From contig WHVA01000009.1 in NCBI GenBank assembly GCA_015179125.1, forward strand, positions 186,001 to 250,000: DNA of 64,000 bases. Reading direction: 5' to 3'. The stretch is from Gautieria morchelliformis (lineage: Eukaryota > Basidiomycota > Agaricomycetes > Gomphales > Gomphaceae). Within the stretch, counting starts at the first letter, position 1, and the number at the start of each line of letters is the position of its first letter. The notes below the pieces were generated by a model. The model searched no databases. It was not told where the DNA came from and was given only the letters and a program-made list of their open reading frames with translations. The translations under genes were made by a program, and so were the position numbers. Positions 11,607 through 22,989 of the stretch are shown in pieces.

Positions 11607-12578
11607 TGTCAAGATTGGTATTTAGGTGTTAATATCGTGTATTAGTGAACACAGCGAATGCCCAAATAGCTTGTGTGAAGAAGTGTGCCGCTCGGCGAAT
11701 AAGGTGAACCAATAAATGTTCAGAAGGTAAGAGGGCTGCCCGAACGGAGCTGGCCCTATCGACAGTCGTAGTGAAGTAACCTGTGATACTTGATGATGTA
11801 ATGTGCAAGGTGTCACGGAAAGGTTGTTTAAGCAGCAACAATCCTTTCGCCGGCGAAGGTGCTCCTTCGGAGCCCTTCGCCGACAGCGTCGATAATAGTA
11901 CGAAGGCTAAGGTAATGAAGGTGAAGTATGAAAACTCACCAGTGGTGATTAAGTCCTCCTCTGTTGAAGATAGGAATCTATAGGAGAGGGCTCAAGGCGA
12001 TAGTCACAGTGAGGTCAAGTTTTGCACAAGGTAGACATATGATAATTGAACTGGGGAATATACATGCGAATGTAAACTACTTATACCGAATGCTCATATG
12101 ATATCAGCGAATAGGAAAGGGGCCATGAGTCAGGGTTGGATAGGGGTGCAGAGTCAAGATACAAATACATGAAACACACATATACAATAGAAATAAGGAG
12201 GAGTGTGAATGTGAAATGATGGGGGGGAAAGAGGACGAAGGTACCTATGTACGAAAACACACCTTGAGACCTGCATACATGTTACCCTGCATGGACTCTT
12301 GGTCTGCTGGGTTGATCCCACACGATCTATGGGTTGCATTCCGGCCATAGGAACACCCAAAGGGGGGTTGAGTCGAGAAGATGATGGGACCAGTGATGAA
12401 CCATCAGGCCGGGTAAAGGATGTCGATCGTGTTTGATGGCATGCCTACTGGCGAATGATGCAAGTAGCGAATAACCATTCGGTAAATTCGGCGAAGAGCA
12501 AATGGAGCGAACCTAGAAGTGGAGTGATGAAAGGGAAAATGGAGTTTACTGGATACAAGAAATAAACGAGTCATGACA
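11607..12578 (-). mobile_element. LTR-like block with adjacent polypurine tract
   Basis: The block is bounded by TGTC at the left and GACA at the right. It abuts a pyrimidine run at 12579-12591 that on the minus strand reads AGGAGGGGGATAC, like a polypurine tract just upstream of a 3' LTR. The interior has recurring GCGAAT/GGCGAA words. No matching 5-bp target duplication was found, so the boundaries are tentative. Confidence 0.35.
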
Positions 12579-12747
12579 GTATCCCCCTCCTAGTTTGGAG
12601 TCCAACGGCGCAGCGTTCTGGGATGGGGGGAAGGGCGTAAGGATGGAATGGGTCCCCCGATGAGATCTCTGAGGTCTGGGCCCTATCTCGCTGCATGGTC
12701 CATGCATGGCTCTGCCCTGGGCTTAAAAGGTATTGCGGCGTGAGGCT

Positions 12748-13342
12748 ATGGGGTTCATCCAAGCATTTGAGCCCCTATGGCAACTACCTCCTTCTCAGCG
12801 ATCCGAGCGAACACAGACGGTACTGAAGGTCCGTTCTGACTTTTGGGGAGAGTTGCGTGAGGAGATGGAGCAGTGGGTTGGTGATGCAGAGGAAGTCCAG
12901 GTGAGTTCTCTTGTTTTCTTCTCATAGGCCATTTGCTCATTTGTGATGTCTAGGCTGAGCTTTGGAAGCCACTGCGAGCCGAAGCGGTCGTCGATCCAGA
13001 CTTCGAATGGCCAACTGAGGTGGACGAGCTGGTGAAGCAGGTGAAGGAAGCAAAGGTGTGGTTGGAGGGTTCACTGTTCACTCTGCAGCCAGTGTTCGTG
13101 GAGGCTAACACCAGCTTGGCCCCGTGTCCTGTCCCATTGCGACATCTGTTGAAGGAGCCTGAAGCAACGCAAAGTAGTGTGAAGGACTCTGAAGGTATGC
13201 CCCTGTATCATACGTATGTGACACATGCTAACAGGACTGTGGGGTTTGGCAGAACTCCTGCTCCTGTCCCGGGGCCAATGGTGGTCCCACAACGATTGGC
13301 TGAGCGACAGGTTGTCAAACCACCTGTGCGAACAAAGAGGCA
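12748..13342 (+). pseudogene. Uncharacterised two-exon gene fragment, truncated at an LTR
   Basis: Exon 1 (12748-12900) reads FEPLWQLPPSQRSERTQTVL and EMEQWVGDAEEVQ. An intron with good borders (12901-12953, GTGAGT..TAG) follows, then AELWKPLRAEAVVDPDFEWP and EGMPLYHTYVTHANRTVGFG. The frame runs into the truncated LTR at 13343, where the protein-like sequence ends. No domain recognised. Because it abuts LTR sequences it may be internal sequence of a retroelement or a host gene cut by the rearrangement. Confidence 0.4.
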
Positions 13343-13494
13343 GACCCACTGTATAGTTTATGCGTGGGAACCGGCCAGCGGTTCCCATCGCATCTTACTC
13401 TTACCTGTCACTACGTAGCATTCAGAATACCACTCATTGGTCAAGTTCTGTAGTGCCCTTGTGATACAAGGTCTTAAGATCAACATCCTTTACA
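13343..13494 (-). mobile_element. Truncated inverted copy of the 215-bp LTR
   Basis: This is the reverse complement of 6335-6486 with two substitutions and no gap. Its outer end (13494) is followed by GGTGC at 13495-13499, i.e. GCACC on the minus strand. This matches the repeat to the right of the other copy at 6550-6554. The last 63 bases of the LTR are missing at 13342, marking a rearrangement breakpoint. It also supplies an accidental C-terminus (ending TTELDQ) and stop to the patatin frame. Confidence 0.75.
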
Positions 13495-14560
13495 GGTGCA
13501 AATCTGAAATGCTGCTCGATATCCTCTGCTGTTTTCTCACATTCCATGGTGATCTTCTTCAATGCCTCAACTACACCTAATGGTATGACATTGTTGCGCA
13601 GACTAGGTGCTGGCAGGCCGGTAGTGGTGACATGCCCAGTGCCGATACTGACGACACAAGCAATATGTTGGTGCGGAAATACGTCTTCTGCTTCATTGAG
13701 GATTTGCTTGATACGATTGTTGCAACCCAGGCCGCCATCGACGAAGGATTCAGTCATAAGTGGAATGCCGATGAAAATCCGTTTGAAAAAGGTAGGAGCG
13801 GCAGACGTGGCACGAGCTGCCTCCCATATAGCGCAGTCGAATGATTCGTACTTGTCTACGGTATACGTACGAAAGAGGCGGGGTATGCGCATATTATTTG
13901 CGGGCATTGCGCAGACGAAACTGGGCTACAGTCAGCTATGTACCAAGTCAAGAAAGAGCGGCAACGTGAACATACGTTTTGCACATTTCGCTGCTTGGTC
14001 TTGGATCGAGCATGCGTGCGTTAGGGTCGCCGGTCGATTCCTGGATGATCGCCTTAATAGCTTTCTCCAAATTGCTAGCCTTGAACATTCCATCCTTCCA
14101 AAATGGTTTCTTCTCCGAGAAGACTTGTGAGGCGAAATTGGCATAGGCTTCGATCGCTTTATCTACAGGGAGGCGGAGGCGGCCCACCATAAGTGCTATG
14201 AGCCTGCATGGACCGCATTAGAGAGTGACGGTGATCGTTAAGCAAGTAACTTACCCGCCTGTACCCGTACCGCAGATTGAGTCGAAATATTCGCAAGGAA
14301 GGGGCACCGTGGGTCGCCCTTCTTGGCGCTGGATTCTTTGCATGATTTCTTGTAGAATGATAAGTTCTGACAAGCCACGGATGCCGCCGCCATCTGCTGA
14401 GGGAGTCAGAAGGTGTCATATAACAAGCATCAAAACATTACCGAGTGAAAGCAACCTGAGCCCAGCACCTCGGTGCTCATCGGTTTGCGTCGTGGGGTTA
14501 GATTCGATGCCAGCTCCCCCTGTAGCAAGACCAGAAGTAGACAGCGATACGACCTATTCA
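13495..14560 (-). pseudogene. Patatin-like phospholipase half of the NLR, inverted and inactive
   Basis: The minus strand encodes, across short introns, GLRLLSL, DGGGIRGLS (oxyanion-hole Gly-rich loop), CEYFDSICG, the nucleophile elbow, then MVGRLRLPVDKAIEAY, ATSAAPTFF and ESFVDGGLGCNN (DGG, catalytic Asp). It ends in EDIEQHFRFA at an LTR. The elbow reads GTGTGG where the family has GxSxG: the serine position is Gly (codon at 14263-14265). No convincing start codon is left; a TAG precedes the first exon. In intact relatives this domain is N-terminal to NB-ARC and TPR, which here lie on the other strand from 6550. Known role of such domains: effector lipase of fungal NLRs. Confidence 0.8.
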
Positions 14561-14772
14561 TTAAGATTCATCAGATATTCAGTCCCGTTGATTCTTTAGC
14601 CTCCTGGAATAAACATTGCTTACCTTCGAGGGTACCAAAGACGTTCTGCACTCAGCTGCTATTTTCTCACTTATTTCGCTTTTCATCGGGTTTCAATTTT
14701 CAGCTCAGAATATCAAGGGAGCTAAAGTACACTTTACAACAATCACGTGAAGAATTTACACGTGCATCATTA

Positions 14773-17700
14773 CTATGATTGATATGACAAATTGATTATC
14801 CCTGCTGTATTGCCAAAACCGGCGACACAGGCAGATGGGCGGACAACCATAGGGTGGACACGTGTAAATGGTAGTCTAGGGTATAAGGAGCCTTTCGTCG
14901 AGGGACTTGACGTACGCGTTAATGCCAATAAACTTGACACCCTTACCCCCGCATCAGGCTTGGTGGGATTGAACGTCCATAACTCCCATCTTTCCAAAAC
15001 CGACGATGTGAGCTCTCCTCTTCCAACCGGGACGGGATGCCTCAAACAGTCTGGTTTATGCATTCCGTTCTGCCCAAGTCGGGAGCGTCGACGGAGGCCG
15101 ATCAACTGATGGCCATCGATTAGATCCCAGCCTCCACGTTCACAGCTAATGTCAGTAAGTTGGTCCAGGACGAGGCTTCGCCAAGGCGAGCTAGCACCGG
15201 CGGTAACACTGGGCAATCCTTTTAAAATCGACAGTGGCCGCTGTGAGAAAACGTCACTTCGTTCGGGTTCCGATTGTATAGTCGATAGCGTTTCAGATGC
15301 ACGACGATTTATATCCTTTTCAGCGCCAGCACGCCGTGAATGGACACCATGGCCAGAAACTGGAAATGCGGAAACATCGGCTGGAGGTAAAGAGGTGATG
15401 GCTGGCAGCTTTAATCGTGTCCTCGATGGTGAAGATGACTCAGAAGTCGTGCTGGAACTCCGTGAACGTCGACCAAAAGTCTCGCCACGGGTTAGGACGA
15501 CCTTCCTGGCGACAGGGCAAGTGCACCGTTTCGTCATGGACGACAGCGACGCACGGTGCACAAACACGGTGTGACCCACGGAGAACGTAAGTATGAAAGC
15601 ATCTGGGGTGAATTCGCCGCACCGCTGACAGGGCTGCGAAAGCATCGGGGCAATCCGTAACCGTGTAACAGCACCGAAGGCATTGTCCAAAAGCGATATG
15701 CATTCTCCCTTCGCTGGATCCCACAGGGAGACCACGCCTGCTGTGGTGGCTACACCTAGCACGACGCCGTATGACCCATCCACCTTGATCGAGTTCAAAC
15801 ATAATTCTGTGACAGGATCCACGTGACTGCCAGGCTGTACGAGGCATATAGATTCCCAGCTATAATTATCTGCCGGCGAGAAAAGTTCTGCAGTCCCGTC
15901 ATAATAGGTGTATGCAACGTGGGCACTGTCGTGGTCTGCCGTGCGGAGAAGATGTGCGCGCAACACACTATCTGTGTGTGACGGCTGGATGGAATGGATG
16001 GCAGTAGCGAATCGGGGATCCGTATGGAAAGCCGTGCCATTATCGCACGTCGCGACAATGCAAAATCCTTCTTCCGGTGGTTGCAAATGAATACCAGCAT
16101 GGCTCAAGTTTTCCTGTGACCGACGGCGATCCACAGACACGAAAGCCAAGTCTGCGATGGATGCCGGTAAGGTGACTGAAAAGGAACGAGGTTCTGTGTC
16201 AACGGAATATTTGCCCAGTGCTATATTCCAAATGCACACAACACCAGAGTTCGTGCCGACAGCACAGTATTGCCCACTGAAGTCCACGGCAATACATGTG
16301 ATACATAATAGGGCGCCTGATGTACTGGAGCCTGGGGGGAAGCCGGCCCAAACATCTAGCTTTTGGTATTGTCCATTCCAAATAAGGAGCTCATTTTCTG
16401 CGCTAACAATGGCAACCACCGAGGCATCGTGGTTGGTAGCGATGAACTCCACATCGGTCGCGAACCCTCGAGGGAGTGTCGTGAATGCTACGTTGCCTCC
16501 GACGGGTGAGGCAGTAGCGTCGGCGAAGTCTTCGGGACTGTCCTCTGGTCTATTTCGCTGGACTTCAAGAAGATCAGTGTCCTTTAGGAGGTAGAGCAAG
16601 AGCAAGTAAAGGCAGCCCGTCGTTGTGCCGATAGGTAATATCACGATCTTAAGCAGCCAGAAGGCGCGTCGTGCCATGGGCTCATGGGGACGAATGTCTT
16701 GTCGGTGCGCGTCTCTCCGTGGTATACTGGAGCCCTGGACGCTATGTGCAACCACCATTGGCCTCTCGATCCTGATGTTGACGAGAGGGTCATGCTCTGG
16801 GTTTAAGGTGTTCCAAAGGTTCAAGGCCGGGGATGATATGTCTTCAACCGCTGGGGGGGCTCGTCGCATGGCATGTTGGAGGAAGGCAAGCGGATCCGTT
16901 TCGGCTTTTGGATGATTGGGGAACGGATATGTCACATAGTATAGAGTCACTGTTACCGCAAGCATCTTCGTAGAGAACTCAGCAGTAGGGGAAATGGAAG
17001 AAAGGCTGCAAGCTTACCAGTACAAGGCTGCCGTTCTTGGCGGGGACAACTCGAAGTCGCTCTTGGATTCGATTCATTGTTTGTCTACGTTTGGAAGGCG
17101 GAGGCTCGTTGAGTGATATGGGTGCTATGGGAGGAACGGTGGGTTTGGAAGCCTTGTCTTGTGTTAGCATGTCGCTCAACTACACGGGCCAGATCTCAGT
17201 GGACGTTGCAATAAACAGTGACACTGAACACGCACTTCCAGACGCTGCAGGTCAATAGAAAGGACAGCGACAAAGAAGGTGTGTATCAAGAACCAGTGCG
17301 CGACCAATAAGACAATGGCAAAGGAGCAAAATTGGCGGATAGCGCCGGTTGCAAAAAAGGCAATGACACCCAGGATCGCGTTATACGAAACGGTATTGAG
17401 CGTATTCGACGTGCCCGCGACGGCAAGACCTGTCCCAATGCGCTGTTTCACCGAAAGCGTTACCGACGTTGACGTAACAGCATCGACAAGCAAGAACATA
17501 TTTTCCGCGCCGACAAAGACTATGATGACCGGTAAGATACCCCTGATGCATCGCGGATAAGAGCATTGTGTAATGGGGAGGTGACAACGTACCAGGGTAC
17601 CATGGTTATTCGAAAGCCAGCAAGGGCGCAAACGCTGACACTGCCAATTGTGCTTGCTACGATTTCGACGAGGGCTGTGAATGTTAATCCAAAGCGTGAG

Positions 17701-18677
17701 TGTACCGTATCCATCCTCCGCAACGAGCCAGAGAATGAAAGAAAGACGCCCAAGTAAGACATGTAGAGGAGGAGCGAAATAGCGGAGAAATGGGATGGTC
17801 GAGAGAGGGTGGGATCGTACCGCAAAGCGATAAATCTCGGCTTTTGGAAGAGAAAGGGTGTTACCGATGAGGATCCTTGGCCATCAAGGGTAGTTGTCTC
17901 CAGCGTCTTTAACCACCTGTCGTGGCCATCCGAAGCAAGGCAGTCCTTTTCAAGGAAGAAGTACGTCAAGGCAAGAAAGGTTACATGTTCAACCACGGTG
18001 TTGAGGCGGTCGTCCGTGAAAGACCTCCCTGAGAAAAGCATGGGCACGCCTATTCGAATGTCAGACACTGTCATATTTGGTGATGCATTTATTGTCTTCA
18101 GAACGTCGGTTGTTGTGGAAGGTATGCCGCGGTCAAACAGTAACAGTGGAGACAAAACTAAACACTGCTTGTCGGCCGTGCGGACGCAGGACAAGGGTGG
18201 TTTTGAGTCCCTCAATACGCCCCCGATCCTATCGTCTAATTTTGAAGCAAATTGAAGTGTGGCAGGTGTCGCCGCACCGGCTGGTGTCCACTCAGAGCTT
18301 GGAACCAGAACACGCTCAACCCGCAACGTCCTTTCCATGCCGCACCTGGCCCTAGTAGCAGCATCCGCCAGGATATGTAACTCATCATGACTCTCCCATA
18401 TTTCATGCAAGTCGGACTGGTATGCATCGAACAGAGAAGAAAGGAAGCTTAGAGCATAAGTCGGATTGGACGAGGAGTAGGGTGCCAGCGCCGGGTAGAA
18501 GAGGGACGTGATGACGACGGAAGACACGAGGATGACACGCTTGGGGTGAGATGCACAATGGCTACGATGGAATGCGGGTTAGCATGTGCAGAGCTGATCC
18601 TGCAAAGAAACTGACATTCCAAAGTGGTGAAAACAACGAGAGATAACACTCCTGACGCGGTGAGGGAGCCTCGGCAT
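14773..18677 (-). CDS. scp1: SCAP-like sterol-sensing escort protein (Scp1 type)
   Basis: This gene encodes a membrane protein that escorts the SREBP-type transcription factor and senses sterols at the ER. The chosen start at 18677 (MPRLPHRVRS) leads by an intron into HCASHPKRVILVSSVVITSLFYPAL, a first TM segment. After a lumenal loop comes the sterol-sensing domain (YMSYLGVFLSFSGSLRR ... FTALVEIVASTIGSVSVCAL; next exons VIIVFVGAENMFLLVDAV, LGVIAFFATGAIRQFCSFAI). The large last exon (16965-14773) has a further hydrophobic segment (WLLKIVILPIGTTTGCLYLL) and WD40-like repeats (AIVSAENELLIWN, CAVGTNSGVVCIWN, GVATTAGVVSLWD). Domain order fits SCAP. It is divergent from the ceramide glucosyltransferase gene, 195 bp between starts, so lipid genes may share a promoter. 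Confidence 0.85.
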
Positions 18678-18872
18678 GATGGTGTGACAGGCGGTACGGG
18701 TAGTAGTATTAGCTTGTGCTGCGATACGTGCTGCATGCCAGACCCTGGAGACCCTACAGTCGTCTAAGCAGCCTACCGCCGATCCTTATACTTAGCTGGC
18801 TGGAATTTGGAATTTGAGGCGGTGGCGCTGGTTACGTAACCATACACTTGTTGGCGCTTGACGCCTACCAGC

Positions 18873-20317
18873 ATGTCCTCCACCATAAGGTTTTGGGCTG
18901 CCCTCGTCGCACTCGTGTGGTACTCTCTAATATGGTCCGTTGGTCTCCTCGGATGGCGCACTGCGTACGTGAGCCTGATCCACACCTACTCACAAACACA
19001 TTTGTAGAACATCGCCATTTTATTAGACTAAAGCGATACCGCGTTCGTCCTAGGTCACCTCGCGCCTCCTCTCCCGCGGAGGAGGTCCCAGGTGTCTCGA
19101 TTATTCGACCCTTGAAGGGACTGGATGCCAACTTGTTTGAAAATTTAGAGTCGACGTTCACACAGGACTATCCGAAATTTGAAATCCTACTCGCGGTGGC
19201 AGATGGGGACGACCCTGCGCTCCCAGTGATGCGAGATCTAGTTGCGCGACACCCCGCTGTTGATGCCTCTATCGTGATAGGTCCGTAATCCTGTGCCCGG
19301 TGACACCCAGTCTCAAGATCTCTCATAGGCGAGGAAGTTGTTGGTGTAAACCCAAAAGTCAACAATTTAATACGGCCTTATAGACAAGCGAAATACGATA
19401 TTCTCTGGGTGTTGGATTCTAATGTCCAGGTCGCACATGGTACGCTGGCCCGTGCTGTTGACGTCCTCCATCCTCCAGAGTCCGCGCACCCGTTCACGAA
19501 GAAAAAGAAGCATCGCATAGGTTTAGTGCATCACGTTCCGCTGGCCTTTACAACAAAAGAACTTTGGGGTGCACGTATTGAAGAAGCATTTCTCAACACC
19601 AACCACGCTAAGATGTACCTCGCCATCAACACACTAGCCGTTGATTCCTGCGTTGTTGGCAAGTCGAACATGTACCGTCGTTCGGATATAGATCGCCTCA
19701 CGGGGACTTTGCGGCCATCCACGCCGTCTTCCACCTCTGACCAACTCGGTCTGCCTGCGTTCGGCCGCTTTCTCGCCGAGGACAATATGATCGCGAGTGC
19801 GTTATGGCACGAACTTGGCCTTCGACATGACGTTTCATGTGACGTCGCCCGCAATGCCATCGGAGAGATGGATTTTTCAACCTACGTATGGCGGCGCGTT
19901 CGTTGGATCCGAGTACGGAAGCACATGGTCACTGCCGCGACACTTGTTGAACCATTCACAGAGTCTGTTGTCGCTGGTTTACTTGGTGCTTGGACTATCC
20001 ACACCCTTACTGGATTTCCCTCATGGCTGTTCCTCCCCATCCACACCGCCTTGTGGCTCCTGGTCGACCTTGATGTATTTGCCAAGCTCGCCGGAGATCC
20101 TATTCCACCTTCGAGGCGTTGGTCGTTTATACGGGCATGGGTCTGTCGAGAGTTGCTGGCCTTGCCCATATGGACACTGGGAATTCTCGGGGACGAGGTA
20201 ACATGGCGAGGCCGAAGGTACCGTGTGCTGAGGAACGGAGAAACAAGGAGATCAGATGAGCCCAAGTGGACGCGACTACCAGGTGCAAATGCAGAGATAC
20301 AGCTGGGAGCAGAGTAG
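18873..20317 (+). CDS. Ceramide glucosyltransferase (GT21)
   Basis: It transfers glucose from UDP-glucose to ceramide, making glucosylceramide at Golgi/ER membranes. Exon 1 (18873-18964) encodes an N-terminal TM segment (AALVALVWYSLIWSVGLLGW). An intron to 19026 restores the frame into LKRYRVRPRSP, then VSIIRPLKGLDANLFENLES. A second intron is at about 19279-19327. Catalytic motifs of GT21 are visible: D1 (VADGDD), D2 (LDSNVQ), D3 (FLAEDNM) and the (Q/R)xxRW motif as RRVRW. Two hydrophobic C-terminal segments follow (VAGLLGAWTIHTLTG, WLFLPIHTALWLLVDL). The protein appears complete. Confidence 0.9.
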
Positions 20318-21231
20318 GATGGGGTTGCATGTTCGCTATTTGGATGCTTGCTACAATACCGATACCCGCACTTGAAGCTATACATATTACACGCTTGGCC
20401 AAGCTGCTTGCGAGCGAACCGCAGGCTGCCGCGTCCAGCAGAGCGCCGCTGGGCAGAGTACAACCCTTGCACCCGCTGCAGGCAGCCGTCTCCGAAGATT
20501 TGGCCCTGTTGGCTAGGGAAGAGGGTTGCTAGGGGAGACTGGTGTGCAGCGGTTTCGAGGCGACGAAAACTCTCGTCAGGGATACCGCTACCCTTACCGC
20601 TCACCCTTCCCTTCCAGTTCTGTTTAGGAGTCGCTACCTCTGAGCCTTGTAGATAGTAGTAGGAGTAAATGGCCCGCGAACGGCGCTCATGACCCACTAG
20701 CAGGGAGGTGTACGGGTCAGAGGACGGAAGCTTCAAGTCCCAAGCTACTCAGCTCAGACTGACTAACCGTGGAGCTGTGGCCGGTAGTTTTCAGTCCGGC
20801 GACAGATGTTCTCGCAGCAAGACGATGCTGGAGGACCCTTGACGGCCGACGTTCCCCATCTAGGTGCTCCTTAGATAAGATTTCGCGTAGTAGTAATAGC
20901 CGCCGACCTTACGTACCTGAATGGTAAGCATTAATAGTTATAAGTAATGGACTTCTTTCCCCCCGCTTACAACTGCTTCCTAAAAACACCCCGCAGTCCT
21001 ACTCAAACGCCGCGAAGAGTCGATTTGGTCTTCGAAAGCGACCGCTTCTTGCACCTCGAGTTTACCTCAAGCGCGGAAGACAGGAACGTTCACAAAAAGG
21101 CACGGAATGGACATGATACACTTCGAGAAGTTCAATAGTAAATGACATTGGCAGTATGTAAACCCTAGACTATCGTCTCGTTCGTTCTTCATATATCCCA
21201 TGCAGTAGACATTGAACCCGAGATAAACGTG
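20318..21231. other. Intergenic, no gene recognised
   Basis: Several short open frames exist on both strands but none has recognisable domains. A small frame at 20947-21138 (MDFFPPAYNCFLKTP...) could be an upstream exon of the following gene; nothing in the sequence decides this. Confidence 0.5.
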
Positions 21232-22545
21232 ATGGGAATGGACACCTCTATATTCACCCCGCAGTCCAGCGTCTTCGATACATCCTCCATCCCGTTTGTG
21301 TTTAGCGACGGCGTGTTGTCCTTCTACACCCCTAGCCCCCTCAGCACCTCCAGTGATTCTGCCCCAAGCGCCAGCCCCCCCTCCTCATCCATCAGCAACG
21401 CATCCTTCCTTGGGGTCTTGCCGCATACGCCTCGCTCTGGTAAACCGGCGGCTCACCCCGTCCTAGAAAAGTTGGCCATATGGCGACATGGCGGTGCAGG
21501 AACGAAGCACATTTATGCCGAAATCAGCACCAGTACGAGCCCGAGGACCGGCGAGCCAATGTGCTTGGAACGTCTTGACCGCTTGTCGATGCGCTACGGT
21601 GCTCTTAATGGTAGCATTGCTCAGATGTCTTGTCCTTTCCTGCACCTCTTTATTCCGCTGGCTGTTCCCACTTCAACAATTATCGATGACCCCGCCCCCA
21701 TCAGTTCTGTTGTTACTATTTCTACCACCTCTAGAAGTCACGTGCGCCTCGTGACTACCACTTACACTCGAGGAACCCCGGTATCTCAGACCGAGACGGA
21801 AATGAGCGCAGAAGAGCCACACTTTGGTGACGCTCGTTATTCAGCGCCCCTTCCGAAGCATCTGGTTGATGAACTCGGCAAAACCGTGGATAGTCCCTGT
21901 TCAGGAGAAATGACCATGCTGGACAGGATGGTTATCATGCAATTTGTACAAAGGATGGATCCAGCGGCGGAACATAGTGGCGAGAAAGTTATCCTCGTTC
22001 TAGTATGCGACTTTGAAGCAAATAAGGGTCTATTGCCTAGCGAAGTCACAGTCTCCCAACTGTCTTGTGGAACTCTGGCGTCTCAGGACATGGGAGTGCC
22101 TACGCAAACCCTTCCTACTCCTCCCTCTTCGGGCGAAGACCTAGCACACCTCAAGGACACTGCCCTGGAATCCATTCCCAACTCCAGGCGTCGGCGAGGT
22201 TCCAATCGTGTTTTCCCCAAGTTGAGCGTTGCAATTCCGCCGCCAAGTTCGGCCAAGGGACGCATTCTGTTGTACACTGACTCACCAGGCCCCGTGAGCA
22301 CTTGCGACCTTGCTCTCCGGGCCACTCCACACACTAGGGTGTCGCAGAGTGTCTTCCCTGTCACCCCATATGATCAGTTAATCTACACTCCTCTCAATCC
22401 GGGCGAGATTCCTCGCAGAGTGGACAGCGGTGCTGGTTTTGTACCGACACAGATGGAAAGTGCATATTCATTCACATTATCAACCCCATCTCCCAGTACC
22501 GCTGAGTCGCCTGCTTTTGGGCTAGTTGATTCGTCTCGTTCCTGA
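21232..22545 (+). CDS. Uncharacterised protein, about 437 residues
   Basis: A single uninterrupted frame opens with a Ser/Pro/Thr-rich low-complexity N-terminus (residues about 1-65). A more ordered central part follows (LEKLAIWRHGGAGTKHIYAE, CLERLDRLSMRYGALNGSIA, VILVLVCDFEANKG), then a Pro/Ser-rich tail. No TM or signal peptide is visible. The composition would suit a regulatory protein, but no DNA-binding or enzymatic motif was recognised. After the stop another frame stays open for about 65 codons (to about 22757), so a missed 3' intron or a frameshift is possible. ATG at 21232 was chosen as the first in-frame Met. Confidence 0.55.
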   Translation: MGMDTSIFTPQSSVFDTSSIPFVFSDGVLSFYTPSPLSTSSDSAPSASPPSSSISNASFLGVLPHTPRSGKPAAHPVLEKLAIWRHGGAGTKHIYAEISTSTSPRTGEPMCLERLDRLSMRYGALNGSIAQMSCPFLHLFIPLAVPTSTIIDDPAPISSVVTISTTSRSHVRLVTTTYTRGTPVSQTETEMSAEEPHFGDARYSAPLPKHLVDELGKTVDSPCSGEMTMLDRMVIMQFVQRMDPAAEHSGEKVILVLVCDFEANKGLLPSEVTVSQLSCGTLASQDMGVPTQTLPTPPSSGEDLAHLKDTALESIPNSRRRRGSNRVFPKLSVAIPPPSSAKGRILLYTDSPGPVSTCDLALRATPHTRVSQSVFPVTPYDQLIYTPLNPGEIPRRVDSGAGFVPTQMESAYSFTLSTPSPSTAESPAFGLVDSSRS

Positions 22546-22989
22546 AGGGCCTAGACCGACTTGACCTGGAAGTTGGGCCCCGATCGTATCGTCGACTCCC
22601 TCGCGCTGCATCTGCTTCTAATTCTATTAATCAGCATGCCATCGATGTAGGAACCCCTACGTTTTCTCCCCTGGGTATGGAAGCCGACTTTGATCGACAG
22701 CTCACGTCACCCGATCCCAGGGTGCCTGCACCGGTATATTCGAGACCTAGGTCCTCATGATTTCCCGCCGTACTCTCCATTGTGGGGCACATTCTCTACC
22801 TCTCTGAGGATTTTTATTATCTTCATTATTCCGGCGGGTCCTGTACCACCAGAGTTGTACTGGCTGTATCACCCATAGAATGGATCGTTGATGTGGGTTG
22901 TACTTTTGTGTTTGCAGCAGCCAGGTATCACAAGTATTGAAGAAGAGAAGTTGGAGTAGGCACCATCGACGTTATTAGGATGCTAAAAG

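Noticed and set aside
11607..12578. Calling a complete LTR retrotransposon from this block to 13494
   Set aside because: The two LTR-like ends are different families, no target duplication matches, and no pol domains lie between them.
13434..13494. Conserved-looking C-terminus VKDVDLKTLYHKGTTELDQ shared by two places
   Set aside because: Both copies are LTR sequence starting TGTAAAGG; the peptide is an accidental readthrough of the patatin frame into the LTR and not a protein motif.
19882..20736. Minus-strand 284-codon frame
   Set aside because: Opposite the ceramide glucosyltransferase last exon; composition is that of an antisense shadow with no domain.
20318..20900. Search for a 5S rRNA or tRNA gene in the GC-rich stretch
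   Set aside because: No conserved internal promoter boxes or foldable acceptor stem were found.
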